The notes under the pieces are model-generated. The model was given only the letters and a program-made list of their open reading frames with translations. It was not told where the DNA came from and searched no databases. The position numbers and the translations under genes are program-made. Of a stretch of 64,000 bases of DNA, positions 51,129 to 59,497 are shown in pieces. Numbering within the stretch: position 1 is the stretch's first letter; the number at the start of each line of letters is the position of its first letter. The DNA comes from Marinobacter nitratireducens (GTDB lineage: Bacteria > Pseudomonadota > Gammaproteobacteria > Pseudomonadales > Oleiphilaceae): the NCBI RefSeq assembly GCF_000708045.1, contig NZ_ANIE01000003.1:434001-498000 (forward strand), read 5' to 3'.

Positions 51129-51758
51129 TCAAAGATAGTCCTGGCTCATGAGCAGCGCCTCGGCCTGCTCAGCCGGCGCGAGGTAGGGAATCATCAGGTG
51201 CATCATCTGGTACACCCCGCGGCCGGGATCAACCGAATCCCTGTCGTCAAGATGTGAAAGGCTATCAAAACTGCTCCAGTAACAGGCGGTTAGCGTTAAC
51301 TGTTCACAAAGCGCCTCAAGTTGATGAGGCTCAATGTCCATGAAACCCTGGCGTCGGAAGCTGGCGCAGATGGTCGCAAAGGCGTCCGTCTTTTTCTTCA
51401 GAACTCTTCGAAAGCGGCCCTGCAACTGATCGTAGCGAGAGAGGATGTTCACCAGGTCTTGATAAATGAATCGGTATCTGGCGACGGCCTCGAACAGCAA
51501 GTGTAGGAAAAAGGCTTGCTGATCAAGACTGATATCGGCCTCGGTCGGCACGGCGAGCAGGTCGAGCATTTCCTCCTCAAATCCCGCAAACAGTTCCTCA
51601 ACAATGTCACCTTTACTCTTGAAGTGGTAATAAAGGTTGCCTGGGCTGATATCAAGCTCATCCGAGATCAGCAGCGTCGTGACATTAGGTTCGCCGACGC
51701 TGTTAAACAGCGCCAGGCTGGTGTTGAGGATGCGGTCGCGGGTTTTGATTTTTTTCAT
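51129..51758 (-). CDS. phaD: TetR-family regulator, PhaD-like
   Basis: 209 residues. The N-terminal TetR helix-turn-helix (TRDRILNTSLALFNSVGEPNVTTLLISDELDISPGNLYYHF) is very close to the PhaD proteins of Pseudomonas as remembered, and the C-terminal ligand domain is of the same helical type. PhaD senses a fatty-acid-derived ligand and controls pha genes. Position facing the phasin gene supports it. The adjacent dyads at 50581-50643 are candidate targets. The symbol is an inference. Confidence 0.8.
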   Translation of the reverse strand: MKKIKTRDRILNTSLALFNSVGEPNVTTLLISDELDISPGNLYYHFKSKGDIVEELFAGFEEEMLDLLAVPTEADISLDQQAFFLHLLFEAVARYRFIYQDLVNILSRYDQLQGRFRRVLKKKTDAFATICASFRRQGFMDIEPHQLEALCEQLTLTACYWSSFDSLSHLDDRDSVDPGRGVYQMMHLMIPYLAPAEQAEALLMSQDYL

Positions 51759-51776
51759 AGCGAGCCGGAAAGTGCC

Positions 51777-52589
51777 TTAAAGGTCGAAACGCGCCCAGAT
51801 CGGGCAGTGGTCGGATGGTCGTTCCATGCCCCGAATGTCATATGAGACACCGGATTCCGCCGCTTTGGACAGGAGGCTGTCGCTGGCCATGATCAGGTCG
51901 ATTCGTAGCCCGCGCTTGGGCTCTCGCTCGAAGCCCTTACTGCGATAGTCGAACCAGCTGAAGGTATCCGACTCGTCAGGGTGGAGATGACGAAACACAT
52001 CCGTAAAGCCCCGTTGCTCAACCTGACTGAGCCATTCCCGTTCTTCGGGAAGGAAGCTGCACTTGCCGGTTCTCAGCCAGCGCTTGGCATTGTCTGCACC
52101 GATGCCGATGTCGCTGTCTGTCGGCGATATATTCATATCTCCCATTAGTACCACATGCCCGCCCCGTTGTTTGAGTTCATCCAGGTATTTCATGAGGTCA
52201 GCGTAGAACTTTTCCTTGGCCGGGAATTTGACCGGATGGTCGCGGGATTCGCCCTGGGGGAAATATCCGTTAATGACCGTGAGTTCTTCGCCGTTGACTG
52301 TGAAATGGCCGGTGATGAGGCGACGCTGGGAGTCTTCACCGTCCCAGGGATACCCCTTCACAACCTCATTGGGTTCCATGCGGGAAAGCAGTGCAACCCC
52401 GTAATGGGTCTTCTGGCCATGGAAGTGAACGTGGTACCCAAGGTCCTTGATCGCTTCGACCGGGAATTCTTCATCGCGAACCTTGGTTTCCTGCAGGCCG
52501 ATAAAGTCGGGCTTCAGGGTGTTCACGACCGCTTCGAGCTGGTGCAGTCGTGTACGTATGCTATTGACGTTGAAAGAAACAAACATCAT
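51777..52589 (-). CDS. xthA: Exodeoxyribonuclease III
   Basis: 270 residues, the main AP endonuclease and 3'-5' exonuclease of base excision repair. Catalytic elements: N7 in SFNVNSIRTR, E34 in GLQETKVRDEEF, the GDMNISPTDSD motif with Asp and Asn, and the terminal PSDHCPIW with the general-base His. Length is as in E. coli (268). It lies downstream of the phaD-like gene's 5' side on the same strand but is probably independent. Confidence 0.96.
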   Translation of the reverse strand: MMFVSFNVNSIRTRLHQLEAVVNTLKPDFIGLQETKVRDEEFPVEAIKDLGYHVHFHGQKTHYGVALLSRMEPNEVVKGYPWDGEDSQRRLITGHFTVNGEELTVINGYFPQGESRDHPVKFPAKEKFYADLMKYLDELKQRGGHVVLMGDMNISPTDSDIGIGADNAKRWLRTGKCSFLPEEREWLSQVEQRGFTDVFRHLHPDESDTFSWFDYRSKGFEREPKRGLRIDLIMASDSLLSKAAESGVSYDIRGMERPSDHCPIWARFDL

Positions 52590-52670
52590 GAGTGCGGTGT
52601 CTCCGGCGTGGATTCCGACCGGAGTTTACCACAGGACCGGGGTATTCAGGCTGTGGCTTGTGGGACGCGT

Positions 52671-53405
52671 CTAACCTGTCAGATTACAAGGTGACTGGCG
52701 TCTCATCTCATAGCGGATGTGAGCCGTGTAGTTTTTTTCCTTGGTCTTGCGAATGTTGGTCAGGCCAACATAGTCGGTCAGGAAACCGGAATTGCTGTAT
52801 CCCAGAACAATCGGGTCGACAACAAACCGGAGCAACATGCCTCTCGGGCGTATCTGAACCACGTGATCCGCATCCACCCGGCCATCGTCAGCCGGCTCAA
52901 GAATGAAGTCGTAGGTTTCGCCCCGGGTCGGTGCCAGGAACTGGAACGTCACGGGTTCTCCGGATCGGATCTTGCGCCAGTTATTCTTCACCAACTGGTC
53001 AAAACCTGCGTCAACCACGACATTATCGGAGAAAGGCACAGTGAACGTCTTTTCTTGCTCGCCTGGCGGTACCCACGCAATAAGAAGCCTGGCGGTTTCC
53101 GGGTAACTGATTGACAGAGATTCCCGAAAATCCGGTTGTTCGAATGTGATGGCCGGTCTTAGAACCGAATTGTCATAGCGGATCTCTTTGTTGGCGAACA
53201 CTGTCCCTCCGTCGGCGTGGCGATACTCCACATTCTGTCGGGTAGGGCGGAACTGCCCGGACTCACAGAGTCCCGAGACCTGATGACTTTCCGTGTACAG
53301 CAGTTCACCATTGCTGGACGTTGCAACTCCCTGGAAGGTCATGGTTGCGCTGGCGCAAACACCGATAGGCATCGCCAGGCAGCAGGCAACCACAAGCGTT
53401 TTCAT
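52671..53405 (-). CDS. Exported protein of unknown function, last in lipid operon
   Basis: 244 residues with a signal peptide (MKTLVVACCLAMPIGVCAS). The mature part is beta-rich: ATMTFQGVATSSNGELLYTESHQV, RPAITFEQPDFRESLSISYPE and PRGMLLRFVVDPIVLGYS. The start at 53405 overlaps the DUF2878 stop by four bases (ATGA), favouring it over the upstream start at 53468. No family recognised. The operon context suggests a periplasmic role in lipid modification or sensing. Confidence 0.75.
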   Translation of the reverse strand: MKTLVVACCLAMPIGVCASATMTFQGVATSSNGELLYTESHQVSGLCESGQFRPTRQNVEYRHADGGTVFANKEIRYDNSVLRPAITFEQPDFRESLSISYPETARLLIAWVPPGEQEKTFTVPFSDNVVVDAGFDQLVKNNWRKIRSGEPVTFQFLAPTRGETYDFILEPADDGRVDADHVVQIRPRGMLLRFVVDPIVLGYSNSGFLTDYVGLTNIRKTKEKNYTAHIRYEMRRQSPCNLTG

Positions 53406-53923
53406 GCCAGTAACTCCGGGTACAGAAGTCGGCGCAGGTACAAAAGCCCCGGAAAGATGACCAGCCAACCAATGGCCAGGGCCACGATGGATAACCAGAA
53501 ATCAGGCAGTTCAACAGCGCCCAATTGGCTGGCGCTCCAATAGGCGAAGGGGCCGGCAAGCGGCGGGAACGCGAACAACAGCCAGCGCTGCTTGCTGATC
53601 CAGTCAAGTGAGTGACAGAGGGTCGTCATGAATAGCGCCCAGATTGCCACTAACCATGGCGGGGTGAGTAATACAGTGCCGCTGCCGTCATCCAGAATGC
53701 CGGTACGGAACCAGACGCCGTCCAGTATCCCGCCGAGCACGGTGCCCAGTCCGATGAACTGCAACTCGCTCCAGCGGTTTCGGCTAATCACCGCAATATG
53801 GAAACCGAGAAACAGGAGAGCGAGACCTGCAGCTGGAAGCCCAGGATAAAGCACGCATGCGATCCAGCCGGCCTGGAACAGTACGAAGTTGATGACGTTG
53901 CTCGCCGGGCCTGATTTGATCAT
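53402..53923 (-). CDS. DUF2878 membrane protein
   Basis: 173 residues with five to six hydrophobic helices. FVLFQAGWIACVLYP and LHVAV-like IAVISRNRWSELQFIGLGTVLGGILDGVW are characteristic of DUF2878, as is the SWLDW-type CHSLDWISKQRW. Function unknown; members are recurrently found next to CFA-synthase-like genes. It overlaps both neighbours by four bases. Confidence 0.85.
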   Translation of the reverse strand: MIKSGPASNVINFVLFQAGWIACVLYPGLPAAGLALLFLGFHIAVISRNRWSELQFIGLGTVLGGILDGVWFRTGILDDGSGTVLLTPPWLVAIWALFMTTLCHSLDWISKQRWLLFAFPPLAGPFAYWSASQLGAVELPDFWLSIVALAIGWLVIFPGLLYLRRLLYPELLA

Positions 53924-55200
53924 ACGCTTAGCAGGTTAGGGTTCTTGTTGCCCGGTTTGGCAAACAGAATCTGGGACACGCCAATGGCGCGTTCGCTGAA
54001 CCCCGCTTCGCAGTAGGCAAAGTAGAAATGCCAGAGCCTGCGGAATTTCTGGTCGTATCCCAGCTTTTCGAGATCCTCGCTACGGGCCATGAAACGCTCG
54101 CACCAGTCGTTCAGTGTGCGGGCATAATGGAAGCCGATATCTTCCGCGTGGGTCAGAACGAGATCGCCCTGGCTACGTACGGAGTCCAGAATGGCGCCAA
54201 ACGACGGGATGAAGCTGCCGGGGAAGATATAGCGCTGAATGAAATCGACGTTTTTCAGGGCTCTGCGATATCGTTGTTCCGGCATATTGATCGCCTGGAT
54301 CAGCGCAATGCCGTCCGGCTTCAGCAGTGTGCTGATCTGGTTGATGTAACTGTCCAGATACTGCGGCCCCACCGCTTCGATCATTTCGATGGAGACGAGT
54401 TTGTCGTACTGGCCATGTAAGTCGCGATAGTCATCGAACAACAGGGTTATGCTGTCCTGCAGACCTTCCTCGGCCACGCGCGCTTGCGCCCAGGCCAGCT
54501 GCTCTCGAGAGATAGTTGTGGTGGTTACGTGACAACCGAAGTGCTTGGCGGCGTGGATGGCGAAACCACCCCAGCCGGTTCCGATCTCGATGACCTGATC
54601 GCCCGGCTTGAGATCCAGTTTCCTGCAGATGGTGTCCAGCTTATGGACGGACGCCGCATCGAGGGTGGAATTCGCCTCCGGGTAGATGGCGGAGGAATAC
54701 ATCATGGTCGGATCCAGGAACAGCTCAAAGAGGTCGTTGCCCAGATCGTAATGGGCACTGATGTTCTTTCTGGACCCTTCAGGCGTGTTTCTGTTGAGCC
54801 AGTGCAAGCCTTTGAGTGCGGGCTTGGTTATCCAACTGAAACGGTCCTCGAACTCGTTCATCCGGTCGACATTGCGAGTAAAGAAACGGAGCAGGGCGAC
54901 AAGATCCGGTGTCGACCAGTCTCCGGCTACGAACGCTTCGGCTGCTCCGATGCTGCCGCCTGTGAGCAGGTCACTCCAGGTGCTATGGTCATGAATCACA
55001 AGCTCAGCCGCCGGGAAGGCGGTATTGCCATCCCCGAACACGAGATCATCAAATCCGGCTTCCCGGATGGTGAGCGTTCCAGCTTCCAGTCGTTTCAGCT
55101 GCTGTAGCACAAGGTTCCGGGCGATACGGCTGAACGCCGATGAATTCGTGCGGGTCGCCGCCGTGGAAGTCGGAGAGAGGGAGCCATTGAGGTTCGCCAT
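53920..55200 (-). CDS. CFA-synthase-like SAM-dependent fatty-acyl methyltransferase
   Basis: 426 residues. The cyclopropane-fatty-acid synthase pattern is complete: SAHYDLGNDLFELFLDPTMMYSSAIY, the SAM motif VIEIGTGWGGFAIHAA (about residues 205-220) and FIQRYIFPGSFIPSF. It transfers a methyl(ene) from SAM onto an unsaturated phospholipid acyl chain. The genomic setting (flavin oxidase, DUF1365, DUF2878, SDR) differs from the housekeeping cfa gene and resembles methylated or furan fatty-acid gene sets (ufaM-type). Product unproven. Confidence 0.9.
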   Translation of the reverse strand: MANLNGSLSPTSTAATRTNSSAFSRIARNLVLQQLKRLEAGTLTIREAGFDDLVFGDGNTAFPAAELVIHDHSTWSDLLTGGSIGAAEAFVAGDWSTPDLVALLRFFTRNVDRMNEFEDRFSWITKPALKGLHWLNRNTPEGSRKNISAHYDLGNDLFELFLDPTMMYSSAIYPEANSTLDAASVHKLDTICRKLDLKPGDQVIEIGTGWGGFAIHAAKHFGCHVTTTTISREQLAWAQARVAEEGLQDSITLLFDDYRDLHGQYDKLVSIEMIEAVGPQYLDSYINQISTLLKPDGIALIQAINMPEQRYRRALKNVDFIQRYIFPGSFIPSFGAILDSVRSQGDLVLTHAEDIGFHYARTLNDWCERFMARSEDLEKLGYDQKFRRLWHFYFAYCEAGFSERAIGVSQILFAKPGNKNPNLLSV

Positions 55201-55204
55201 AGAG

Positions 55205-55993
55205 TTACCTTTCCAGTTTGTCCGGGTGCGTGTAAAACGGCGCGCCCTTGAGCTTTAGCCTGAGTGCATTCCAGTAGATACCTGCCGTCACTTTTATCGC
55301 TTCGATGGGAAAGCGACGCAGGCTTCGATGTAGAACAGTACGAGTCAGTGGGGTTCTTTGGACCACTAGCGTGGAATCAAACTGCTTCTGGTACTGTTCG
55401 AGTACGTTCATGTGGATTCTCAGTTCGTCACCGCGAAAGCTGAATACCCACTGGTAGGTCTGATCCATGCCGTTGAAGGGCGAAACATGGAACTGCTTTT
55501 TGAAGGTAAATCGTTCCGTTCGCCATCCCGAGCCGTTCGCCAGCCCGCCTTTCGGCTGCAGGCAATACACATGGCGCTCTTTCCAGGGGGTGTTGGTGAT
55601 CTGGGCCAGAATGACCCGGGGAACAGCCCCCTGAAGTGGATCGTCTCCGGCCTCATAGCAAAAATAGAAACTGACCGGGTTAAACACGTAACCAAAGTAT
55701 CGGGGATGGGTGATCAATTCGATGGGGCCATCCGGAACCCATCCCGTGGCCTCACGGACATAGTCCGATACCGCGTCCCTGAGACTCCCATCGGCGGGGT
55801 TCAGATAGTCCGCGCGCTTTAGCCCCAGCCAGTTAAAACGCTCCAAAGAGAACAGGGGGCTGAGCCCAGTGACCGAGTTCCACTCATTCAGGTTGAGAGC
55901 AAGCATTCCCGTGCCGTACTGGAACTGATGGTTGATGGGGGACAGCCGCCGGTGCCGGATTGTGCCCTCCAGCCATTGGCTTCGCATGGTCAA
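55205..55993 (-). CDS. DUF1365 protein
   Basis: 262 residues. Family patterns include GTIRHRRLSPINHQFQYGTGMLALNLNEW, ELITHPRYFGYVFNPVSFYFCYE and KQFHVSPFNGMDQTYQWVF. No enzymatic motif is understood in DUF1365. It overlaps the amine oxidase stop by four bases and precedes the CFA-like gene by four bases. The triad of amine oxidase-DUF1365-CFA is repeatedly conserved, implying a joint role in acyl-chain modification. Confidence 0.92.
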   Translation of the reverse strand: MTMRSQWLEGTIRHRRLSPINHQFQYGTGMLALNLNEWNSVTGLSPLFSLERFNWLGLKRADYLNPADGSLRDAVSDYVREATGWVPDGPIELITHPRYFGYVFNPVSFYFCYEAGDDPLQGAVPRVILAQITNTPWKERHVYCLQPKGGLANGSGWRTERFTFKKQFHVSPFNGMDQTYQWVFSFRGDELRIHMNVLEQYQKQFDSTLVVQRTPLTRTVLHRSLRRFPIEAIKVTAGIYWNALRLKLKGAPFYTHPDKLER

Positions 55994-57255
55994 AGCTCCA
56001 CACCGAACGCCTCGGTGACCCGCAGCGCACTTTTCACGCCGTCTTCATGGAAGCCGTTGAACCAGTAGGCACCGCAATAGTGCGTCCGGTTACGATTTCC
56101 GATTTCGTGGTAGCGGTTCTGGGCGGCGACGGCGTCGAGCGTGAACACCGGATGGGAGTAGTCAAAACGCTTGATGATCCGGTCCGGAGAGATGTCGGAG
56201 GTCCTGTTCAAGGTGACGCAGAAGGTCTCCGGTGCATCGTCAAAATTCTGGAGAATGTTCATGTTGTAGGTGACCGAGACCGGTTCGGTGCGGTGGGTCG
56301 GGATGAAATAGTTCCAGGCCGCCCAGGCACGGCGGGTGGAAGGCAGGACCCGGGCATCGGTGTGCAGTACCACCTCGTTACTCTGAAACCCGATGGCCCC
56401 AAGGATCTGTTGTTCCTGCTTGGTGGGGTCCGCAAGCATTTTAAGCGCCTGATCGCTGTGACAGGCCATAACCACCTGATCGAAACGGTGTTCCTTGCCC
56501 TGGACCCGGAGTGTTACGCCGTTTTCGTCACGGGTGACGCTGTCTACCGGACAGTTGAGGTGTGTTCTCTCGCCAAGGCGTTCCATCATGCGCTCAACGT
56601 AGCGAGCGGAGCCTCCGGTTATAACCCGCCAGGTCGGTCGATCATCCACTGATAACATGCCGTGGTTATTGAAAAACTGCAGGAAAAAGCGAATAGGGAA
56701 CTGTTCCAGGACTATCTCGGGGGCAGACCAGATTGCAGCGCCCATGGGTACGATGTAGTAGTTTCGAAAATACCGGGAATAGTCGTTGCGGTTGAGGTAT
56801 TCACCGAGTGTTTCCGAGTCATTGATATTTCCCGCCTCCAGATCCGCACGGGTTTCCCGGTTGAATCGGAGTATCTCCCGGATCATTCGCAGAAACGGCA
56901 GGTTGAGCAGGTTCCTGCGTTGGGCAAACAGAGTATTCAGGCTCGTGCCGTTGTATTGAAGGCCCGTATTCTGGCAGTCAACGCTGAAGCTCATATCGCT
57001 GACTTCCGACTCGACCCCCAGACGCTCCATGAGGCGAATGAAGTTGGGGTAGGTCCAGTCATTGAATACGATGAAACCGGTATTTACCGGCCAGGTGCGT
57101 CCACCCAGTTCCACTTGCTCGGTATTGGTGTGTCCGCCGGCATAGTCATTCGCTTCGAAAATGTCTACATCGTGGTGTTCAGCAAGCAGCCAGGCTGCGG
57201 TGAGGCCCGACACTCCTGCTCCTATCACGGCAATGCGCTGACGTTCTTCGTTCAT
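55990..57255 (-). CDS. FAD-dependent amine-oxidase-family protein
   Basis: 421 residues. The FAD-binding Rossmann motif IAVIGAGVSGLTAAWLLAEHHDVDIFEAND is at residues 8-37, and GGHTNTEQVELGGRTWPVNTGFIVFND follows, typical of this family. The C-terminal end YCGAYWFNGFHEDGVKSALRV is the conserved second FAD contact. In furan-fatty-acid systems a relative acts as an acyl-chain desaturase (from memory). Here the substrate is unknown. It follows the SDR gene by 18 bases. Confidence 0.88.
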   Translation of the reverse strand: MNEERQRIAVIGAGVSGLTAAWLLAEHHDVDIFEANDYAGGHTNTEQVELGGRTWPVNTGFIVFNDWTYPNFIRLMERLGVESEVSDMSFSVDCQNTGLQYNGTSLNTLFAQRRNLLNLPFLRMIREILRFNRETRADLEAGNINDSETLGEYLNRNDYSRYFRNYYIVPMGAAIWSAPEIVLEQFPIRFFLQFFNNHGMLSVDDRPTWRVITGGSARYVERMMERLGERTHLNCPVDSVTRDENGVTLRVQGKEHRFDQVVMACHSDQALKMLADPTKQEQQILGAIGFQSNEVVLHTDARVLPSTRRAWAAWNYFIPTHRTEPVSVTYNMNILQNFDDAPETFCVTLNRTSDISPDRIIKRFDYSHPVFTLDAVAAQNRYHEIGNRNRTHYCGAYWFNGFHEDGVKSALRVTEAFGVEL

Positions 57256-57273
57256 TCAATCAGATCCTGGTGT

Positions 57274-58053
57274 TTAATTGTTTTGCCTGGTCATGCTTGC
57301 GGCCATGCGGTCCACCAGGGGGCGTGGAAGCCCACCCAGAAACCGGATCAACCAGGTGAACCGCTTCGGAAATGCTATGTCGCTGGCCCCTTTCATCACA
57401 CCGCTAACAATCCGCTCGGCCGCTTCTTTGGGCTCTATCAGAAAGGGCATGGGAAAGTCGTTCCGGTCGGTCAGCGGTGTTTTCACAAACCCCGGGGAGA
57501 CGACAACGACATCGATACCTTCATGGGCGAGATCCGCGCGAAGCGCGTGGGCAAAGTAGGTAAGAGCCGCTTTCGAAGCCCCATACCCTTCCGCACGGCC
57601 AAACGGAAACCACCAGGCTGATGAGCTGATGATGACGATGGTGGCAGGTTCGCCCCTTGAGCGCGCCTTCCTGAGTAACGGCAGCGCGATGTCGAGGCTC
57701 CGGGCCGTTCCCACCACGTTGGTCTGGATGTTTCGCTCAATGACATCGCTGTCGTACGCCGCCACGTCCAGATACTCGCAGGTGCCGGCATTCAATATCG
57801 CCATGTTCAGGTGCCCGAGCGATTGCAACTCAGTCCGAACGTTGCTCAGGGAGTGCTTGTCAGTGGTATCACCCGGGCACACGTGGATCCGGTTTGGCGC
57901 CAGTGCTTGCAGCTTCTTGAGCGGTTCTTCCCGTCGGCCGGTCAGGGCCAGGCTATGCCCCTGGGAAGCGAGCGTGTGCACAAGTGACTCGCCGATGCCG
58001 GAGCCGGCACCTGTGACCCAGATATTGGATGGTTGAGAAAGGCGGGCACTCAT
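57274..58053 (-). CDS. Short-chain dehydrogenase/reductase
   Basis: 259 residues, classical SDR. NAD(P)-binding TGAGSGIGESLVHTLA is near residues 15-30, NAGT at about 90, and the catalytic S-Y-K set in ISSSAWWFPFGRAEGYGASKAALTYF (YxxxK). Arg following the first strand (LTGRREEP) suggests NADPH. It overlaps the SnoaL-like gene by four bases. Substrate unknown. Confidence 0.9.
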   Translation of the reverse strand: MSARLSQPSNIWVTGAGSGIGESLVHTLASQGHSLALTGRREEPLKKLQALAPNRIHVCPGDTTDKHSLSNVRTELQSLGHLNMAILNAGTCEYLDVAAYDSDVIERNIQTNVVGTARSLDIALPLLRKARSRGEPATIVIISSSAWWFPFGRAEGYGASKAALTYFAHALRADLAHEGIDVVVVSPGFVKTPLTDRNDFPMPFLIEPKEAAERIVSGVMKGASDIAFPKRFTWLIRFLGGLPRPLVDRMAASMTRQNN

Positions 58054-58517
58054 CCTGCGTATCCTTTAACCCAGCGAACGACACGGCCAACGACTGGGAG
58101 GTTTTCATAAAGAAGCTGCCCGGCATCGAAGAAGTCCCGGTGATAAACCACACGCCCTTGATCGATTTTCAGTTGGCTGATGCCGTCCACCTGAATTTCC
58201 CGGCCTGCACGGATCCGCTTGTGGCGAAGCGTCATAACCCATGGGATGGCCGCGTAGGGGCCGTTCACAATCGCATCGCCGAATTCGAATCGGCAACTGA
58301 TGGCATTGGCGTAAGCATGGGCGAAGTAATGGGTCAGTTCATCCAGTCCAGTTGCGCCCCCGAGAGGGTCTTTGAACTCTATGTTCTCACCGTAAACCTC
58401 GGGCAGGCGGTTGAGGTTGCCTCTGTCGAGCTCGTTAAACAGTTTTCGGAACCGCTCCAGCGTCGCTGGCACAGCGGATTCGAATGAGCCGATTTCTATG
58501 TTGGAGGCAGTAGTCAT
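58050..58517 (-). CDS. SnoaL/NTF2-like protein
   Basis: 155 residues of one cone-shaped NTF2-like fold: LERFRKLFNELDRGNLNRLPEVYGENIEFKDPLG and VYHRDFFDAGQLLYENLPVVGRVVRWVK. SnoaL-like proteins are isomerases, hydratases or binding proteins; no catalytic residue assignment is possible here. It is coupled by four-base overlaps to the desaturase before it and the SDR after it. Confidence 0.85.
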   Translation of the reverse strand: MTTASNIEIGSFESAVPATLERFRKLFNELDRGNLNRLPEVYGENIEFKDPLGGATGLDELTHYFAHAYANAISCRFEFGDAIVNGPYAAIPWVMTLRHKRIRAGREIQVDGISQLKIDQGRVVYHRDFFDAGQLLYENLPVVGRVVRWVKGYAG

Positions 58518-59497
58518 GAGCGTTTCCTCCTCAGACTGTCCAGCGTTTCGGTTTCCTTCTGGATATGCTCGGGTATTGGATTCAGGTCCCAGATGATGCC
58601 GAGTTTTGACATTAACCAGAGTCCGTACCAGGTAACATCAATCTCATACCATCGAAAACCCTGGCGGACCGACTGCGGCCAGCGGTGGTGGTTGTTGTGC
58701 CATCCTTCGCCAAGAGTGAGAAGCGCGAGCCAGAAATTATTCCTGCTGTCATCGTCAGTATCAAAACGGCGCTTTCCCCAGACGTGAGCAAGGGAGTTGA
58801 TCGAAACCGTGGCGTGGAACAGGGCAACCGTGGAAATAAAGAAGCCCCACACCAGCAATTGAAGGCCGTTGGTTTCGAGACCGGGAGCCCATGCTGCAAG
58901 TGCTTCGCCAAGGCCGTATATGCCGACCGCAGCAAGGGCTGGCACCATCGAATCAAAGCGATTAATCAGTCGCAGTTCCGGGAACTTGAGCCAATCTCGG
59001 ACACGTCGCTCGTCGGTAATAAATCCGGCGTCGCAAGTAAACCAGCCGGCGTGTGACCACCAGAACCCGCCCTGATGGGGGGAGTGCAGATCCAGCTCAT
59101 GGTCCGAGTATTGATGATGATGGCGGTGATGGGCCGCCCACCAGAGAGGACCCCGCTGAGCGGAACTTGCGCCCAGCAAGGCGAAAAGGAACTGGGCAAT
59201 GCGGCTTGTCTTGAAGGTTTTATGGGCAAAGTAACGGTGATAAAACCCTGTAATGGCAAACATCCGCACCAGGAAGAAGCCCACGGCGAACCAGGCAGCG
59301 AACGCGCTAACACCAGTGAAAATCGCAAGGAAACACGCAAGGTGAAGAGCGATAAAGGGGAGCACGCGTATAATGTTGAACGATCGGGAATGCGCGTCAA
59401 TGTGATCCGATCCCGCGTTGGAGTCGAACCACCTCAGAATGTTTGTCAGCAAGTATTGCACGTTGTTACCACTCATTTTGGATACAAGATAGATCAT
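58514..59497 (-). CDS. Membrane fatty-acid (acyl-CoA) desaturase
   Basis: 327 residues with four hydrophobic segments and the three histidine boxes of delta-9-type desaturases: HRYFAH, HRHHHQYSDHELD (with the preceding WWAAHH) and GEGWHNNHHRWPQ. It introduces a double bond using O2 and a diiron site, creating the substrate that a CFA-like methyltransferase could modify. It is the first gene of the operon. The ATG at 59497 overlaps the divergent FAD gene start; an ATG at 59476 is an alternative, and neither has a good ribosome site. Confidence 0.92.
   Translation of the reverse strand: MIYLVSKMSGNNVQYLLTNILRWFDSNAGSDHIDAHSRSFNIIRVLPFIALHLACFLAIFTGVSAFAAWFAVGFFLVRMFAITGFYHRYFAHKTFKTSRIAQFLFALLGASSAQRGPLWWAAHHRHHHQYSDHELDLHSPHQGGFWWSHAGWFTCDAGFITDERRVRDWLKFPELRLINRFDSMVPALAAVGIYGLGEALAAWAPGLETNGLQLLVWGFFISTVALFHATVSINSLAHVWGKRRFDTDDDSRNNFWLALLTLGEGWHNNHHRWPQSVRQGFRWYEIDVTWYGLWLMSKLGIIWDLNPIPEHIQKETETLDSLRRKRS

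Noticed and set aside
56662..57621. 319-codon open frame antisense to the amine oxidase and SDR genes
   Set aside because: It crosses two well-supported genes on the other strand and resembles no family.
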